A DNA stretch of 61,436 bases from Methylacidiphilales bacterium (GTDB lineage: Bacteria > Verrucomicrobiota > Verrucomicrobiia > Methylacidiphilales > UBA1321): NCBI GenBank assembly GCA_021272165.1, contig JAJSLK010000075.1, forward strand, positions 1 to 61,436. Reading direction: 5' to 3'. Below, piece after piece: positions 49,655 to 57,437 of the stretch. Numbering within the stretch: the first letter of the stretch is position 1; the number at the start of each line of letters is the position of its first letter. The notes beneath the pieces are model-generated. The model searched no databases and was not told the origin of the DNA. It was given only the letters and a program-made list of their open reading frames with translations. The position numbers and the translations under genes are program-made.

Positions 49655-49855
49655 GAACTTTTTTTGTGTGTTCTTAAGATAGGCTCAGGCACTGCCAGAA
49701 TTGAGTCCCAACGAGAGGAAAGTTTGGGTTGAGGTTACAACGTAACAGGAGCGTAGGCTGGATCAAGCTCTTGGCTCCTGCTTGTCGTGCTATTGTTGAC
49801 AACGGCATTGTCAGCTCGATAGCCTGTTTTGACATTTCCCGTCGTGGCCATACAA

Positions 49856-51061
49856 ATGATTTCTCTTTTGGCTGCTTCTACATTGGTTGGAATCGCTAAT
49901 TTTCTGCCGCCGATCTTGCTTCCGGAAAAGAGGGGATTTCCCGACCCCCTCGAGCTGGCTGACGGATCGTCTGTTACCTCAAGGGAGGTCTGGTTTAACC
50001 AGCGTGTGCCTGAGTTGCGCAAGCTCTTCGAAAACTATGAGTATGGACGGTATCCGGCGCCGACGCCCGTCCATGCCACGGTGGTGACGAGAGAGGAGAA
50101 CGCGCTCGGAGGCCAGGCTCTTTTACGCGAGGTGCAAATTGATCTGGGTCTGGAGCGCCCCGTATCATTGCTTGTCATTACCCCTGTTCATCGTGCCCAT
50201 GCGCCCTGCTTTCTCTGCCTCAACTATCGCAGCAATTCAAGCCTCCTGCAGGATGCCGCCGTCCCTATCCCGGAGACTGCGCCAGGAGAACCCCTACCCA
50301 TGCGCGGCGCATACGAGGCTAACTGGTCCATGTCGACAACCATCGCCCGGGGTTATGCCATTGCCGTATTTTGTACCGGAGATGTGGTACCTGACAATGC
50401 CGACGGCGCCAAGCAGATGTTACGACACTGGCATCCCCTTACCTCTATACGTGGGGGAAATGACACAGGCACCCTGATGGCTTGGGCCTGGGGTGCTTCG
50501 CGGATGCTCGATTATTTGCAGACACTCCCTGAAATCGATCCGAAACGGATCGCGATAATGGGGCATTCGCGGGATGGCAAGGCCGCGCTGGTGGCCGCCG
50601 CTTTTGATTCGCGCTTTGCGCTGGTGATAGCCAGTCAGTCGGGTTGCGGCGGGGCAGCACCCAGCCGTCAAGAATCAAATCACCCCTTGGGGGAAACGCT
50701 TGCCCAAATCAACGATAAATTTCCCTGGTGGTTCGCGATAAACTTTCACTCCTTCAATCAGCAAATCGACCGGCTTCCGTTCGATCAGCATGAATTGATC
50801 GCTCTTTGTGCGCCGCGGCCCGTACTCCTTTCCTGCGCGACCGAAGATGCCTGGAGTAATCCCTCGGGCCAATTTTCCATGCTGCATGAAGCCGATCCGG
50901 TTTATCGCCTTGTGTCCGCTGAAGGATTGGAAGCAGAAGAAATGCCCCCCAGCGGTCAGTTGATCGCGAGTCGACTGGGCTACTTCATCCGGCCTGGAAA
51001 GCACTCCGTCCTAGCGCAAGACTGGGCCGCCTGGCTTGATTACGCCGACAAATGGCTCTGA
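49856..51061 (+). CDS. CE15-like glucuronoyl/acetyl-xylan-type esterase
   Basis: About 401 residues with a signal-like N-terminus (MISLLAASTLVGIANFLPP). The fold matches bacterial carbohydrate esterase 15 and related plant-polymer esterases: RVPELRKLFENYEYGRYP, SRMLDYLQTLPEID, nucleophile Ser in IAIMGHSRDGKAAL, FDQHELIALCAPRPVL, and a late His in RPGKHSV. Such enzymes cut ester links between glucuronoxylan and lignin. Starts are ambiguous: TTG 49829, GTG 49844 and ATG 49856 are all in frame and none has a good ribosome-binding site. Confidence 0.82.
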   Translation: MISLLAASTLVGIANFLPPILLPEKRGFPDPLELADGSSVTSREVWFNQRVPELRKLFENYEYGRYPAPTPVHATVVTREENALGGQALLREVQIDLGLERPVSLLVITPVHRAHAPCFLCLNYRSNSSLLQDAAVPIPETAPGEPLPMRGAYEANWSMSTTIARGYAIAVFCTGDVVPDNADGAKQMLRHWHPLTSIRGGNDTGTLMAWAWGASRMLDYLQTLPEIDPKRIAIMGHSRDGKAALVAAAFDSRFALVIASQSGCGGAAPSRQESNHPLGETLAQINDKFPWWFAINFHSFNQQIDRLPFDQHELIALCAPRPVLLSCATEDAWSNPSGQFSMLHEADPVYRLVSAEGLEAEEMPPSGQLIASRLGYFIRPGKHSVLAQDWAAWLDYADKWL

Positions 51062-51084
51062 GTACCGATCGAAACGCCTCGCCA

Positions 51085-51287
51085 TTCCCTGACAGTTCAA
51101 ATTGCCTCTTTTTCATGAAGCATTGTTCTCTTTAATTTTATTTGGTTGATCAGCCGGTAACATATTCCGTGCTAGTCGCGTCTCTAACCCGCTGGGGAAG
51201 ATGAACTCGGTAGGGCAAGGTTTCTTGCAGACCGCCAAGGGTGATGGTCTATCCGAGATACCCTGTGGTTGGCATGACGTCAGCTAT
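51085..51287. repeat. dispersed repeat, copy 2
   Basis: Matches copy 1 (34458-34647 and 34775-34788) but lacks its 127-base segment, having one TGGTTGGC (51266-51273). The three-stem core is 51205-51257. In the third stem the terminal pair is G-C in copy 1 and G-U here (AGACCG/TGGTCT), so pairing is kept. The repeat's end covers the TAG stop codon of the GH36-like gene at 51284-51286. Confidence 0.85.
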
Positions 51288-53287
51288 GGGGTGTTACTTC
51301 TGTCAGAAATATTCGGGCTGAAACGCAACGTTAGCGTTACCGGGGCACCGGCGGGCACCTCTGCCCAGCTCAGCGCGCCTTTCGAGAAAACACTTATCAG
51401 AGTGCCGTCGACAAATGCAAGTGCATCGCCCTTCTCGCTGTACCAACCAAAACGTCCGCCGTCGGCTAATTTCAGCTCCAACTCTGTCGCCGTAATCCAG
51501 CGAACAGATTCTATGGCGCGCGAGCCATTAAACTTATCTATCAAGCCAAACAAAGCGACGCCGTCATAGATTGCCGAAACGATGACCAATTCGTAGCCGA
51601 GGGGGGCCAGGCGAACGGGGAACCGTTGATCACGTTCGGCAATCGTCACCTCGTTGTTCGAAGCATGATGAAGCGCAAAACGATTCGCTGCGATTTTGGG
51701 AAGATCTGACGGGGAATACTTGCCGGTCACGACCTGCGTCTCCGTTTCACTGTAGAAGCAATTAAAAATCCCCATGACACCGATTGGCGACGGAAGCCCC
51801 TCCACCGCGTTGGAATTCACAATCTTGGTCACGCGGCGGACAATGCGTCCGTCTTCAAAGATGCTGTCCAGTGCCGGAAGCGCGGGCTGTTGGCATCGAA
51901 GAATTTTACCGCCGCAAATAGTGAGCTTCGCGAGGAGGTCAAAGTCGTGACTATCCGGCTTGTCGCTGACGTAGATAGGACCTCCGCTGATGGCCCGTGC
52001 CGCGGCGTGAAACGCACCCGCCGGATGACTTGACTGGAACATGTCCCAGTCCGGCAGAGCAAAGTTCTGCACCCAGACCGCATTCAGGGCATTGTTGAAA
52101 ATATGCTCCACAAACGTCTTCGGTTCAGCCGGGAAAAAGTCCTGAGAGCTGCGCCAAACATTGGCGGACCTGAAATGGTAAACCGCGTCCGTGGTATTGC
52201 TCATGCAGTGCAGACCCTCGCCTTGGAAATGAGCGAATTCCGAGTCTTGCAAGGCGTATTGATAAGCGCGCATGGTCGAGGTCGGCGGCACCTCGGATGT
52301 GCTGAAATGATCCAGGCTTGCCTGGTTATCCACTTTCACCATGGAGACGCCCTGATCCCGCAGAAACCGGTGGTAATCGTCAAAAAAACGCCCTACGTCT
52401 TTCGGACTTACCAGGTAACGTTTCTTGGGAGCCGGATCAGGCATGTTCGCCGCGGCGTTTTCGCTGCAAATGATCTGGTATCGCTTGGCCAGTTCGCCAT
52501 CCGGGAGCACACCATCCCAGAAGCCTTGCAAGGTATGCCACACGCCAAAAATTTTTACTCCATATTCGTCGCGAGCCCGATCCACCATCACTTTAAGCCC
52601 GTTCGGAAACCGCTCCGCATTCGGTCCAAAGGAGACCAGCAGATTGTCTTTCTCATCCTGCCAACCGCCGTCGAGAATGAGAACCCGTGGAGACAATCCT
52701 CCAGCTTTGAAGGAGGCAAGCCCTTCGAGCACTTTCTCCTCGGATACCTCGAGGTAAAAAGCGTCCCATGTGCACCATCCCAGATAATCCACCCATCGGG
52801 GAAGCGGCTTTTCCGTACGCAAGCGGAAGGTGCCGAGTCGTTCGGCAATCTTTCGCATCGCCCATTGCACGAGCGCGATCGGATCGTTGCCTGTTGCGAC
52901 GAAAAAAAGTGTGGCCTTTTCCGGAAGCGGATCCTTCTCCGGCGTATGAATGCTCCATCCTTCACTGCCACCGCGCAGAATGCCGCGCACGTTTCCGTCC
53001 ACCAAGGGTAATGCCACCGCATATCCCCCCGCCTCTTCTCGCTCCCACAGTACCATGAAGAACTCGCCTTGCGCCGCTTCGGAGCCGCGTCCAAAAACCG
53101 GTCGCGGCCACCAGGGAATATAGCGTTCGAGTGCCAGCCATCGTCCGGCCCCCACCAGCCGGAATGGAATTCCTGCCTCCGCCCGCAGGCTCTTGTTGAG
53201 AAAGGTGATCCATTGGCCATTCCATTCTGATTCGGTCACACCGGAAATGGAAGTCTCTGAGGAGAAGCCGGAGATTAGTTGATCCAT
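51284..53287 (-). CDS. GH36 / raffinose-synthase-like alpha-galactosidase
   Basis: 667 residues. It contains WVDYLGWCTWDAFYLEVSEE, VLILDGGWQDEKDN, the nucleophile Asp in SMVKVDNQAS, ANVWRSSQDFFP (acid/base region), and ALPDWDMFQSSHPAGAFHAA with GGPIYVSDKP, all hallmarks of the raffinose synthase/stachyose synthase/SIP branch of GH36. In bacteria these are mostly alpha-galactosidases. No signal peptide is seen. The last few residues and stop codon lie at the end of the dispersed repeat, so the natural C-terminus may have been altered. Upstream GGGGAATTTCCCC (53432) may be an operator. Confidence 0.9.
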   Translation of the reverse strand: MDQLISGFSSETSISGVTESEWNGQWITFLNKSLRAEAGIPFRLVGAGRWLALERYIPWWPRPVFGRGSEAAQGEFFMVLWEREEAGGYAVALPLVDGNVRGILRGGSEGWSIHTPEKDPLPEKATLFFVATGNDPIALVQWAMRKIAERLGTFRLRTEKPLPRWVDYLGWCTWDAFYLEVSEEKVLEGLASFKAGGLSPRVLILDGGWQDEKDNLLVSFGPNAERFPNGLKVMVDRARDEYGVKIFGVWHTLQGFWDGVLPDGELAKRYQIICSENAAANMPDPAPKKRYLVSPKDVGRFFDDYHRFLRDQGVSMVKVDNQASLDHFSTSEVPPTSTMRAYQYALQDSEFAHFQGEGLHCMSNTTDAVYHFRSANVWRSSQDFFPAEPKTFVEHIFNNALNAVWVQNFALPDWDMFQSSHPAGAFHAAARAISGGPIYVSDKPDSHDFDLLAKLTICGGKILRCQQPALPALDSIFEDGRIVRRVTKIVNSNAVEGLPSPIGVMGIFNCFYSETETQVVTGKYSPSDLPKIAANRFALHHASNNEVTIAERDQRFPVRLAPLGYELVIVSAIYDGVALFGLIDKFNGSRAIESVRWITATELELKLADGGRFGWYSEKGDALAFVDGTLISVFSKGALSWAEVPAGAPVTLTLRFSPNISDRSNTP

Positions 53288-53431
53288 AAATAAAATACGC
53301 GCCCATCGTGTCGACGGAATTCAAATCACCAGGCTTGAGTCCGACAAGCCGCCATTGAGTCACGATCAAGGTACACTTTCCGCCTGAACGTTAATATAGA
53401 TATAGGAATGCACCTTGCGAAAGAGATCAAT

Positions 53432-53444
53432 GGGGAATTTCCCC
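53432..53444. promoter_or_regulatory. palindrome GGGGAATTTCCCC upstream of the GH36-like gene
   Basis: Six-base arms around a single T, about 145 bases before the gene's ATG. It is a candidate regulator site, with no second copy found. Confidence 0.3.
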
Positions 53445-53589
53445 TATTAGGGACAGTTTTTAACTTCCACAATATTGAAGCGGTTCATAACTTCTGACAA
53501 GATTATTTTCGACTTTCATCCTGTGTTTTAAATAACTTGAGAAAAAGATCTGCTCTTCCCCCTTTCATGATCCGTATGCGGATAGTTTC

Positions 53590-54016
53590 CCATCAAGAAG
53601 ACACTTCCCCGTCGGGTCGGTGCAATTGAGGTAGTTATTCAGGCAATAGGCATAGAGATTCGTCCCTGGCTAAACTCTGCACCCGATAAAGGGTCACGAC
53701 TTAGGAACCGTCCGAGATCGAGGTTATAGTAACGGGCGCGGTAGAAGTAGTTGCCCATCTCTGCGTCGTAACTTCGGCCCGTATACATGATCATGTTGCC
53801 GATGCCGGTCAGCGTCAGCACGGTACCGGAGCCGTTCTCGATCTGGAAATGGCCCTGCGTATCGTATTCATATTGTTCCAGCACGTTGCCCGAATTGTCG
53901 GCCACCGCCGAGATGCTGCCATGCCCGTCCCGGTAGTACCATTGCTTGTTGGTGCCGTCGGTGCGCATGACGACCTGATCAATCCCGGGGCCGAGATAAT
54001 AGGTCCAGGTGGTGGT
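53590..54016 (-). pseudogene. RHS/YD-repeat protein C-terminal core, frameshifted remnant
   Basis: The minus strand reads QYEYDTQGHFQIENG, GRSYDAEMGNYFYRARYYN and GRFLSRDPL, the hallmark end of an RHS core. The expected NNY..DPTG motif follows (CLNNYLNCTDPTGK at about 53640-53600) but in another frame, after the stop at 53639. So one frameshift separates the two parts. Upstream the RHS reading frame continues directly into transposase sequence. No intact toxin or shell domain remains. Confidence 0.85.
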
Positions 54017-54200
54017 GACGATATCGCCCGGCCGCAGGGTGGGGCCAAGCATCTGGCGGACATATTCCCGAAAGACATCGCTGTCGGTGGCTCCTTCGAT
54101 CGCCATATAACTGGTGGCCCCGTTGAGCCGGATCGAACCGAGCATGGTGATGGTATGCCAGTGGCTGACCAGGACGAATATACGGCGGGGTGGGCCCTTG
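54017..54200 (-). pseudogene. IS630-family transposase fragment fused to the RHS remnant
   Basis: In frame with the RHS part, residues read HWHTITMLGSIRLNGATSY, IEGATDSDVFREYVRQML and PTLRPGDIV. This is the middle of an IS630/Tc1-type DDE transposase, in which GDIV should be followed by the second catalytic Asp (usually VMDNL). Here it switches to RHS sequence instead. The N-terminal third continues in other frames upstream to about 54300. The catalytic residues are missing, so it is dead. Confidence 0.8.
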
Positions 54201-54264
54201 TGTTGGAACGTTCGGATGAATATAGATCGGCGCGTTGCCACAAAAGGCCTGCCCCAAAAAGGCC

Positions 54265-54320
54265 GCGTTTGATAAAGAAGCTGAGGCGCCCTTCACTTTT
54301 GCTTCTGGTTGGCATCATGC
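54265..54320. repeat. partial third copy of the dispersed-repeat end
   Basis: AAGAAGCT, then a TTTTGC stretch and TGGTTGGCATCA (54306-54317) match the right-hand end of the 127-base segment in copy 1 (34738-34778) at roughly two-thirds identity by eye. It lacks the structured core. Confidence 0.4.
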
Positions 54321-54412
54321 CTGCCTGTGGTTGCCACTATAATGGGGCCATCGCTTACAAAAAATCGGCGATTGAAATTGCGGTTTTTTCTCGCCTGCTA
54401 GAAAAAGATTGA

Positions 54413-54440
54413 GTTCTAGCTAGGTTCAGTCCAACCCTGA
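54413..54440 (+). promoter_or_regulatory. weak TTCAG-type site before the response regulator
   Basis: GTTCTA at 54413 and GTTCAG at 54424 are 11 bp apart, like sites A-C, but the third half-site (54435) does not match and TCTGAATA is absent. It may be an autoregulatory site of lower affinity. Confidence 0.35.
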
Positions 54441-54449
54441 TTTCTAAAA

Positions 54450-55115
54450 ATGAAGGTACTGATCGTTGAAAACGAGCGAAAGGTCGGGCAGTTCATCTCA
54501 CGGGGCTTGCAGGAAATGGCTTACTCCGCAACCTGGGTACGCAACTGCCACGAGGCGAGGGATGCCTTGGCGGAGAATCCGCACGACGTCATCATCCTGG
54601 ACCTGGGCTTGCCAGACGGCGACGGTCTGGACTTGCTCCGTGAATGGCGCAGCCTGGGATTCAACGAACCCGTCCTTATTTTGAGCGCACGCGATGCCGT
54701 ACAGGACCGGATCAAAGGTTTGAATCTGGGGGCTGATGATTACCTGGCCAAGCCTTTCAGTTTCGAGGAACTATTGGCCCGTATTCGCTCTCTGCTTCGT
54801 CGCCATGGGGGAAAGAAAACAACTGTCTTCGAGCATCGCGGAATCAAGATGGACTTGCTGGCGAGGACGGTTACCCGGAACAACCAAAAGATCGATCTCA
54901 CCGCTCGAGAATTCTCGTTACTCGAGCTATTCATGCAAAACCAAGGGCGCGTGCTGACGCGCACCATGATTTCAGAGAAGATTTGGGAATCACAGGATGA
55001 TCTCGATGCCAATCTGATCGACGTCTACATGCGACGCCTTAGAAAGAAAATCGAAACTTCCGCGGAAGCCCCCATTTTCAAAACCCTGCGCGGCGTCGGC
55101 TACGAGATGCCATGA
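54450..55115 (+). CDS. OmpR/PhoB-family response regulator
   Basis: 221 residues. The receiver domain has phospho-Asp51 in ILDLGLPDGDG, Ser in LILSARDA and Lys in YLAKPFSFEELLARI. The C-terminal winged helix (about 125-220) reads DLTAREFSLLELFM, VLTRTMISEKIW and LIDVYMRRLRKKIE, the OmpR/PhoB recognition-helix region. The acidic pocket reads V-E-N-E rather than V-E-D-E. Its stop overlaps the sensor kinase start (ATGA). Layout resembles CusR-type regulators. It is the natural candidate to bind the TTCAG direct repeats at 44.9, 56.5 and 57.4 kb. Confidence 0.95.
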   Translation: MKVLIVENERKVGQFISRGLQEMAYSATWVRNCHEARDALAENPHDVIILDLGLPDGDGLDLLREWRSLGFNEPVLILSARDAVQDRIKGLNLGADDYLAKPFSFEELLARIRSLLRRHGGKKTTVFEHRGIKMDLLARTVTRNNQKIDLTAREFSLLELFMQNQGRVLTRTMISEKIWESQDDLDANLIDVYMRRLRKKIETSAEAPIFKTLRGVGYEMP

Positions 55116-56479
55116 AATCGCTTAGGTTCCGGCTGGCGCTGGCCTACATGCTGGTCGTCACTCTCACGGTGGCCTCCGTCCTTGGCATTGGTCGCTGGCT
55201 GCTGGAGGTCAGATTAATCAGGGGGATCGATTTTCTGAACCATGCGGAATTTCAGGAAATTCAAAATCGCATCGTTGATCGTGGGGTCTTGATACCTCGC
55301 AGCGAACTTTTGCAAAGAATTTCAGAGCACTCCGTTATTGATGCGCCTCTCTACTTTTTTCAGGTAAGCAAGCAAAACGGAAATGTGATTTTTCGCTCTG
55401 ACAATCTGAAGGATGCGGTCTTGCCCAATCCTCCCGGAAATAAAACCGCCTGGAGTTGTTCTGTCCCTCCCTTTGGCAGTATGCGCGCGGGCAGCTATGT
55501 GGTTGGCGACTTGAATATTGAGATCGCCACATCGACCAAGAATATTGACGCTCTTTTCTCCGATTATTTTCAAGTCAGTCTCGTACTCATCGGCTTTGTG
55601 GTGATTTTTGGTTTGATCTGGGGATTTTGGATGAGCCGTCTGGCCTTGAGTCCGATTCGAAGCATCCAGCGAACGGCCCGTCGCATCAGCGCCAACAATC
55701 TCGGCGAACGTATTGCTGTCGATGAAGGGGAAGGTGAAATTGGCGACTTGAAGCGGCTCCTCAATCAAATGTTCGACCGGCTCGAAAGCTCGTTTGATCG
55801 GTTATGGCGCTTTGCAGGAGACGCCTCTCACGAACTGAAGACTCCGTTAATCTTGATCCGGTTGCAGTCCGAGCGGCTTCTCCTGCACAGTAATTTATCC
55901 GCGCCGGATAAAGAGGCTGTCCAACAGCAACTGGAAAACATCAATCGCCTTAATACGGTAATCGAGAAGCTACTGTTCCTCGCCAAGTCCGAGGTTGGAG
56001 CAATTTCATTGAATCTCCAAACGCAACCGACGCAGCCGGTGATCGCCGGCTTCGCCGAAGACGCCCAGGTACTCTGTGAAGATCGACAGGTGATTTTTCG
56101 GTTGGTGGAAAATGACGATCTCCGGCCCGCATTCAATTCCACACTCATCCGGCAGGTTCTGCTCAACTTGGTGACGAACGCCCTAAACGCGCTACCCAGC
56201 GGCGGTGAAATCGGCCTCTCATCTCGCCTTCACTCAAGCAACTGGGAGATTATCCTGGAGGATAGTGGTCCTGGACTCCCCGCTCATCGACTCAAGGAAG
56301 TTTTTGAGCCTTTTGTCAGGGTCGATCAAGGTGCTTCGCAAGATCAGGATGCTGGGAGTGGTTTGGGACTGGCCATCTGTCGCCGCATAATTAATTTACA
56401 CGGAGGAAGCATTCGGTTGGAAAATCGTGTCGATCAAGGCGGACTAAGAGCCATTGTTGAGATACCGCTTACCCGGTAA
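55112..56479 (+). CDS. membrane sensor histidine kinase (CusS/BaeS-like)
   Basis: 455 residues with a membrane helix at about 8-27, a periplasmic sensor of roughly 125 residues, a second helix (about 153-174), HAMP (about 174-226), a HisKA domain with His240 in GDASHELKTPL, and HATPase_c (NLVTNALNAL; EDSGPGLPAHR; FEPFVRVD; GSGLGLAICRRIINLHGG). It phosphorylates the response regulator encoded just upstream, overlapping it by four bases. The signal is unknown; a redox or envelope stress would fit the SOD and envelope genes that follow. Confidence 0.94.
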   Translation: MKSLRFRLALAYMLVVTLTVASVLGIGRWLLEVRLIRGIDFLNHAEFQEIQNRIVDRGVLIPRSELLQRISEHSVIDAPLYFFQVSKQNGNVIFRSDNLKDAVLPNPPGNKTAWSCSVPPFGSMRAGSYVVGDLNIEIATSTKNIDALFSDYFQVSLVLIGFVVIFGLIWGFWMSRLALSPIRSIQRTARRISANNLGERIAVDEGEGEIGDLKRLLNQMFDRLESSFDRLWRFAGDASHELKTPLILIRLQSERLLLHSNLSAPDKEAVQQQLENINRLNTVIEKLLFLAKSEVGAISLNLQTQPTQPVIAGFAEDAQVLCEDRQVIFRLVENDDLRPAFNSTLIRQVLLNLVTNALNALPSGGEIGLSSRLHSSNWEIILEDSGPGLPAHRLKEVFEPFVRVDQGASQDQDAGSGLGLAICRRIINLHGGSIRLENRVDQGGLRAIVEIPLTR

Positions 56480-56496
56480 ATCGGCGATGGCTGCTG

Positions 56497-56549
56497 TCTG
56501 AATATTTTTTCAGTTAGGGTTCAGGTTCTATTCAGGAGCGAACTGTAAC
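56497..56549 (+). promoter_or_regulatory. response-regulator-type promoter, site C
   Basis: TCTGAATA is followed by TTTCAG (56508), GTTCAG (56519) and ATTCAG (56530), each 11 bp apart, then GGA. TGTAAC (56544-56549) may be the -10. It lies about 36-90 bases before the superoxide dismutase gene and 18 bases after the kinase stop. Confidence 0.8.
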
Positions 56550-56584
56550 CTGCATCTGTTTAAGATCCAAAACCGGAGAATGTT

Positions 56585-57325
56585 CTGCTTACGACTCGTC
56601 GAAATGCGCTCAAGACTATTGCCGCCACCGTTATTGCTTCGAGGTTCATTGGTAAAATCGGGCTACGGGCGCAGTTGCCTGCCCTTGTGAGCACACCTCC
56701 CAAGCCGGCGGGTCCCTTTACGGTTCCACCGCTGCCTTACGCCTACGAAGCTCTGGAACCCTCCATCGACGCGGAAACCATGCATCTTCACCACGATAAG
56801 CATCATGCGGCTTATGTGGCCAAATTGAATGAAGCTGTCGCGAAGGAGCCGTCATTGGCAGCCTGGATCAACGTAGAAGATCTTCTCAAGAACCTCTCAA
56901 TGGTTCCGGAATCGGTCCGCGCTTCCGTTCGTAATAATGGAGGTGGCCACGCCAATCATTCGCTCTTTTGGCAGACGCTGAGCCCGAAGAGCACCGGCAT
57001 GCCGACCGGTGATTTGATGAAGGCCATTGATTCTGACTTGGGCGGTTTCAATAAATTCAAGGAAGATGCCGTGAAGGCAGGATTGGGGCTCTTCGGCAGT
57101 GGCTGGGTTTGGTTAGTTGTGGATAGTTCAAAAAAACTGGCCCTTCTGACAACTCCCAATCAAGACAGCCCCCTATCCAACGGCAAGTATCCGCTCTTTG
57201 GCCTTGATGTGTGGGAACACGCTTACTATCTCAAATACCACAACGTTCGCGCTGATTATCTCAAAGCCGTTTGGAGTATCGTTAATTGGGATTTTATTTC
57301 CAAGCGATACGCTTCAAGCCTTTAA
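56585..57325 (+). CDS. Fe/Mn superoxide dismutase with a Tat-like signal, apparent CTG start
   Basis: The SOD core has all metal ligands: His in MHLHHDKHHAAY, His in GGHANHSLFW, and Asp/His in LDVWEHAYYL. GGHAN plus TPNQD is the Mn-type or cambialistic pattern. In frame upstream of a TTG at 56675 the sequence continues TTRRNALKTIAATVIAS, a twin-arginine signal, back to CTG at 56585, which has GGAG six bases upstream. No ATG is in that frame; ATG 56580 is in another frame that closes after 36 codons. If the CTG start is right the enzyme (246 residues) is exported folded. Confidence 0.85.
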   Translation: MLTTRRNALKTIAATVIASRFIGKIGLRAQLPALVSTPPKPAGPFTVPPLPYAYEALEPSIDAETMHLHHDKHHAAYVAKLNEAVAKEPSLAAWINVEDLLKNLSMVPESVRASVRNNGGGHANHSLFWQTLSPKSTGMPTGDLMKAIDSDLGGFNKFKEDAVKAGLGLFGSGWVWLVVDSSKKLALLTTPNQDSPLSNGKYPLFGLDVWEHAYYLKYHNVRADYLKAVWSIVNWDFISKRYASSL

Positions 57326-57374
57326 GTCCAATGACGTCTGGGTTTAGGACACTGTTGGTCCTATCTTGCCATAA

Positions 57375-57431
57375 AATCTGAATAAACTTTCAGTTAGATT
57401 TCAGCTTCAGTTCAGGACGCTGGATTAGATT
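57375..57431 (+). promoter_or_regulatory. response-regulator-type promoter, site B
   Basis: TCTGAATA, then TTTCAG (57388), TTTCAG (57399) and GTTCAG (57410), exactly 11 bp apart, then GGA and a possible -10 TAGATT (57426-57431). The first 18 bases equal site A. It is the clearest of the three sites and precedes the glycosyltransferase gene. Confidence 0.82.
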
Positions 57432-57437
57432 GCATGA

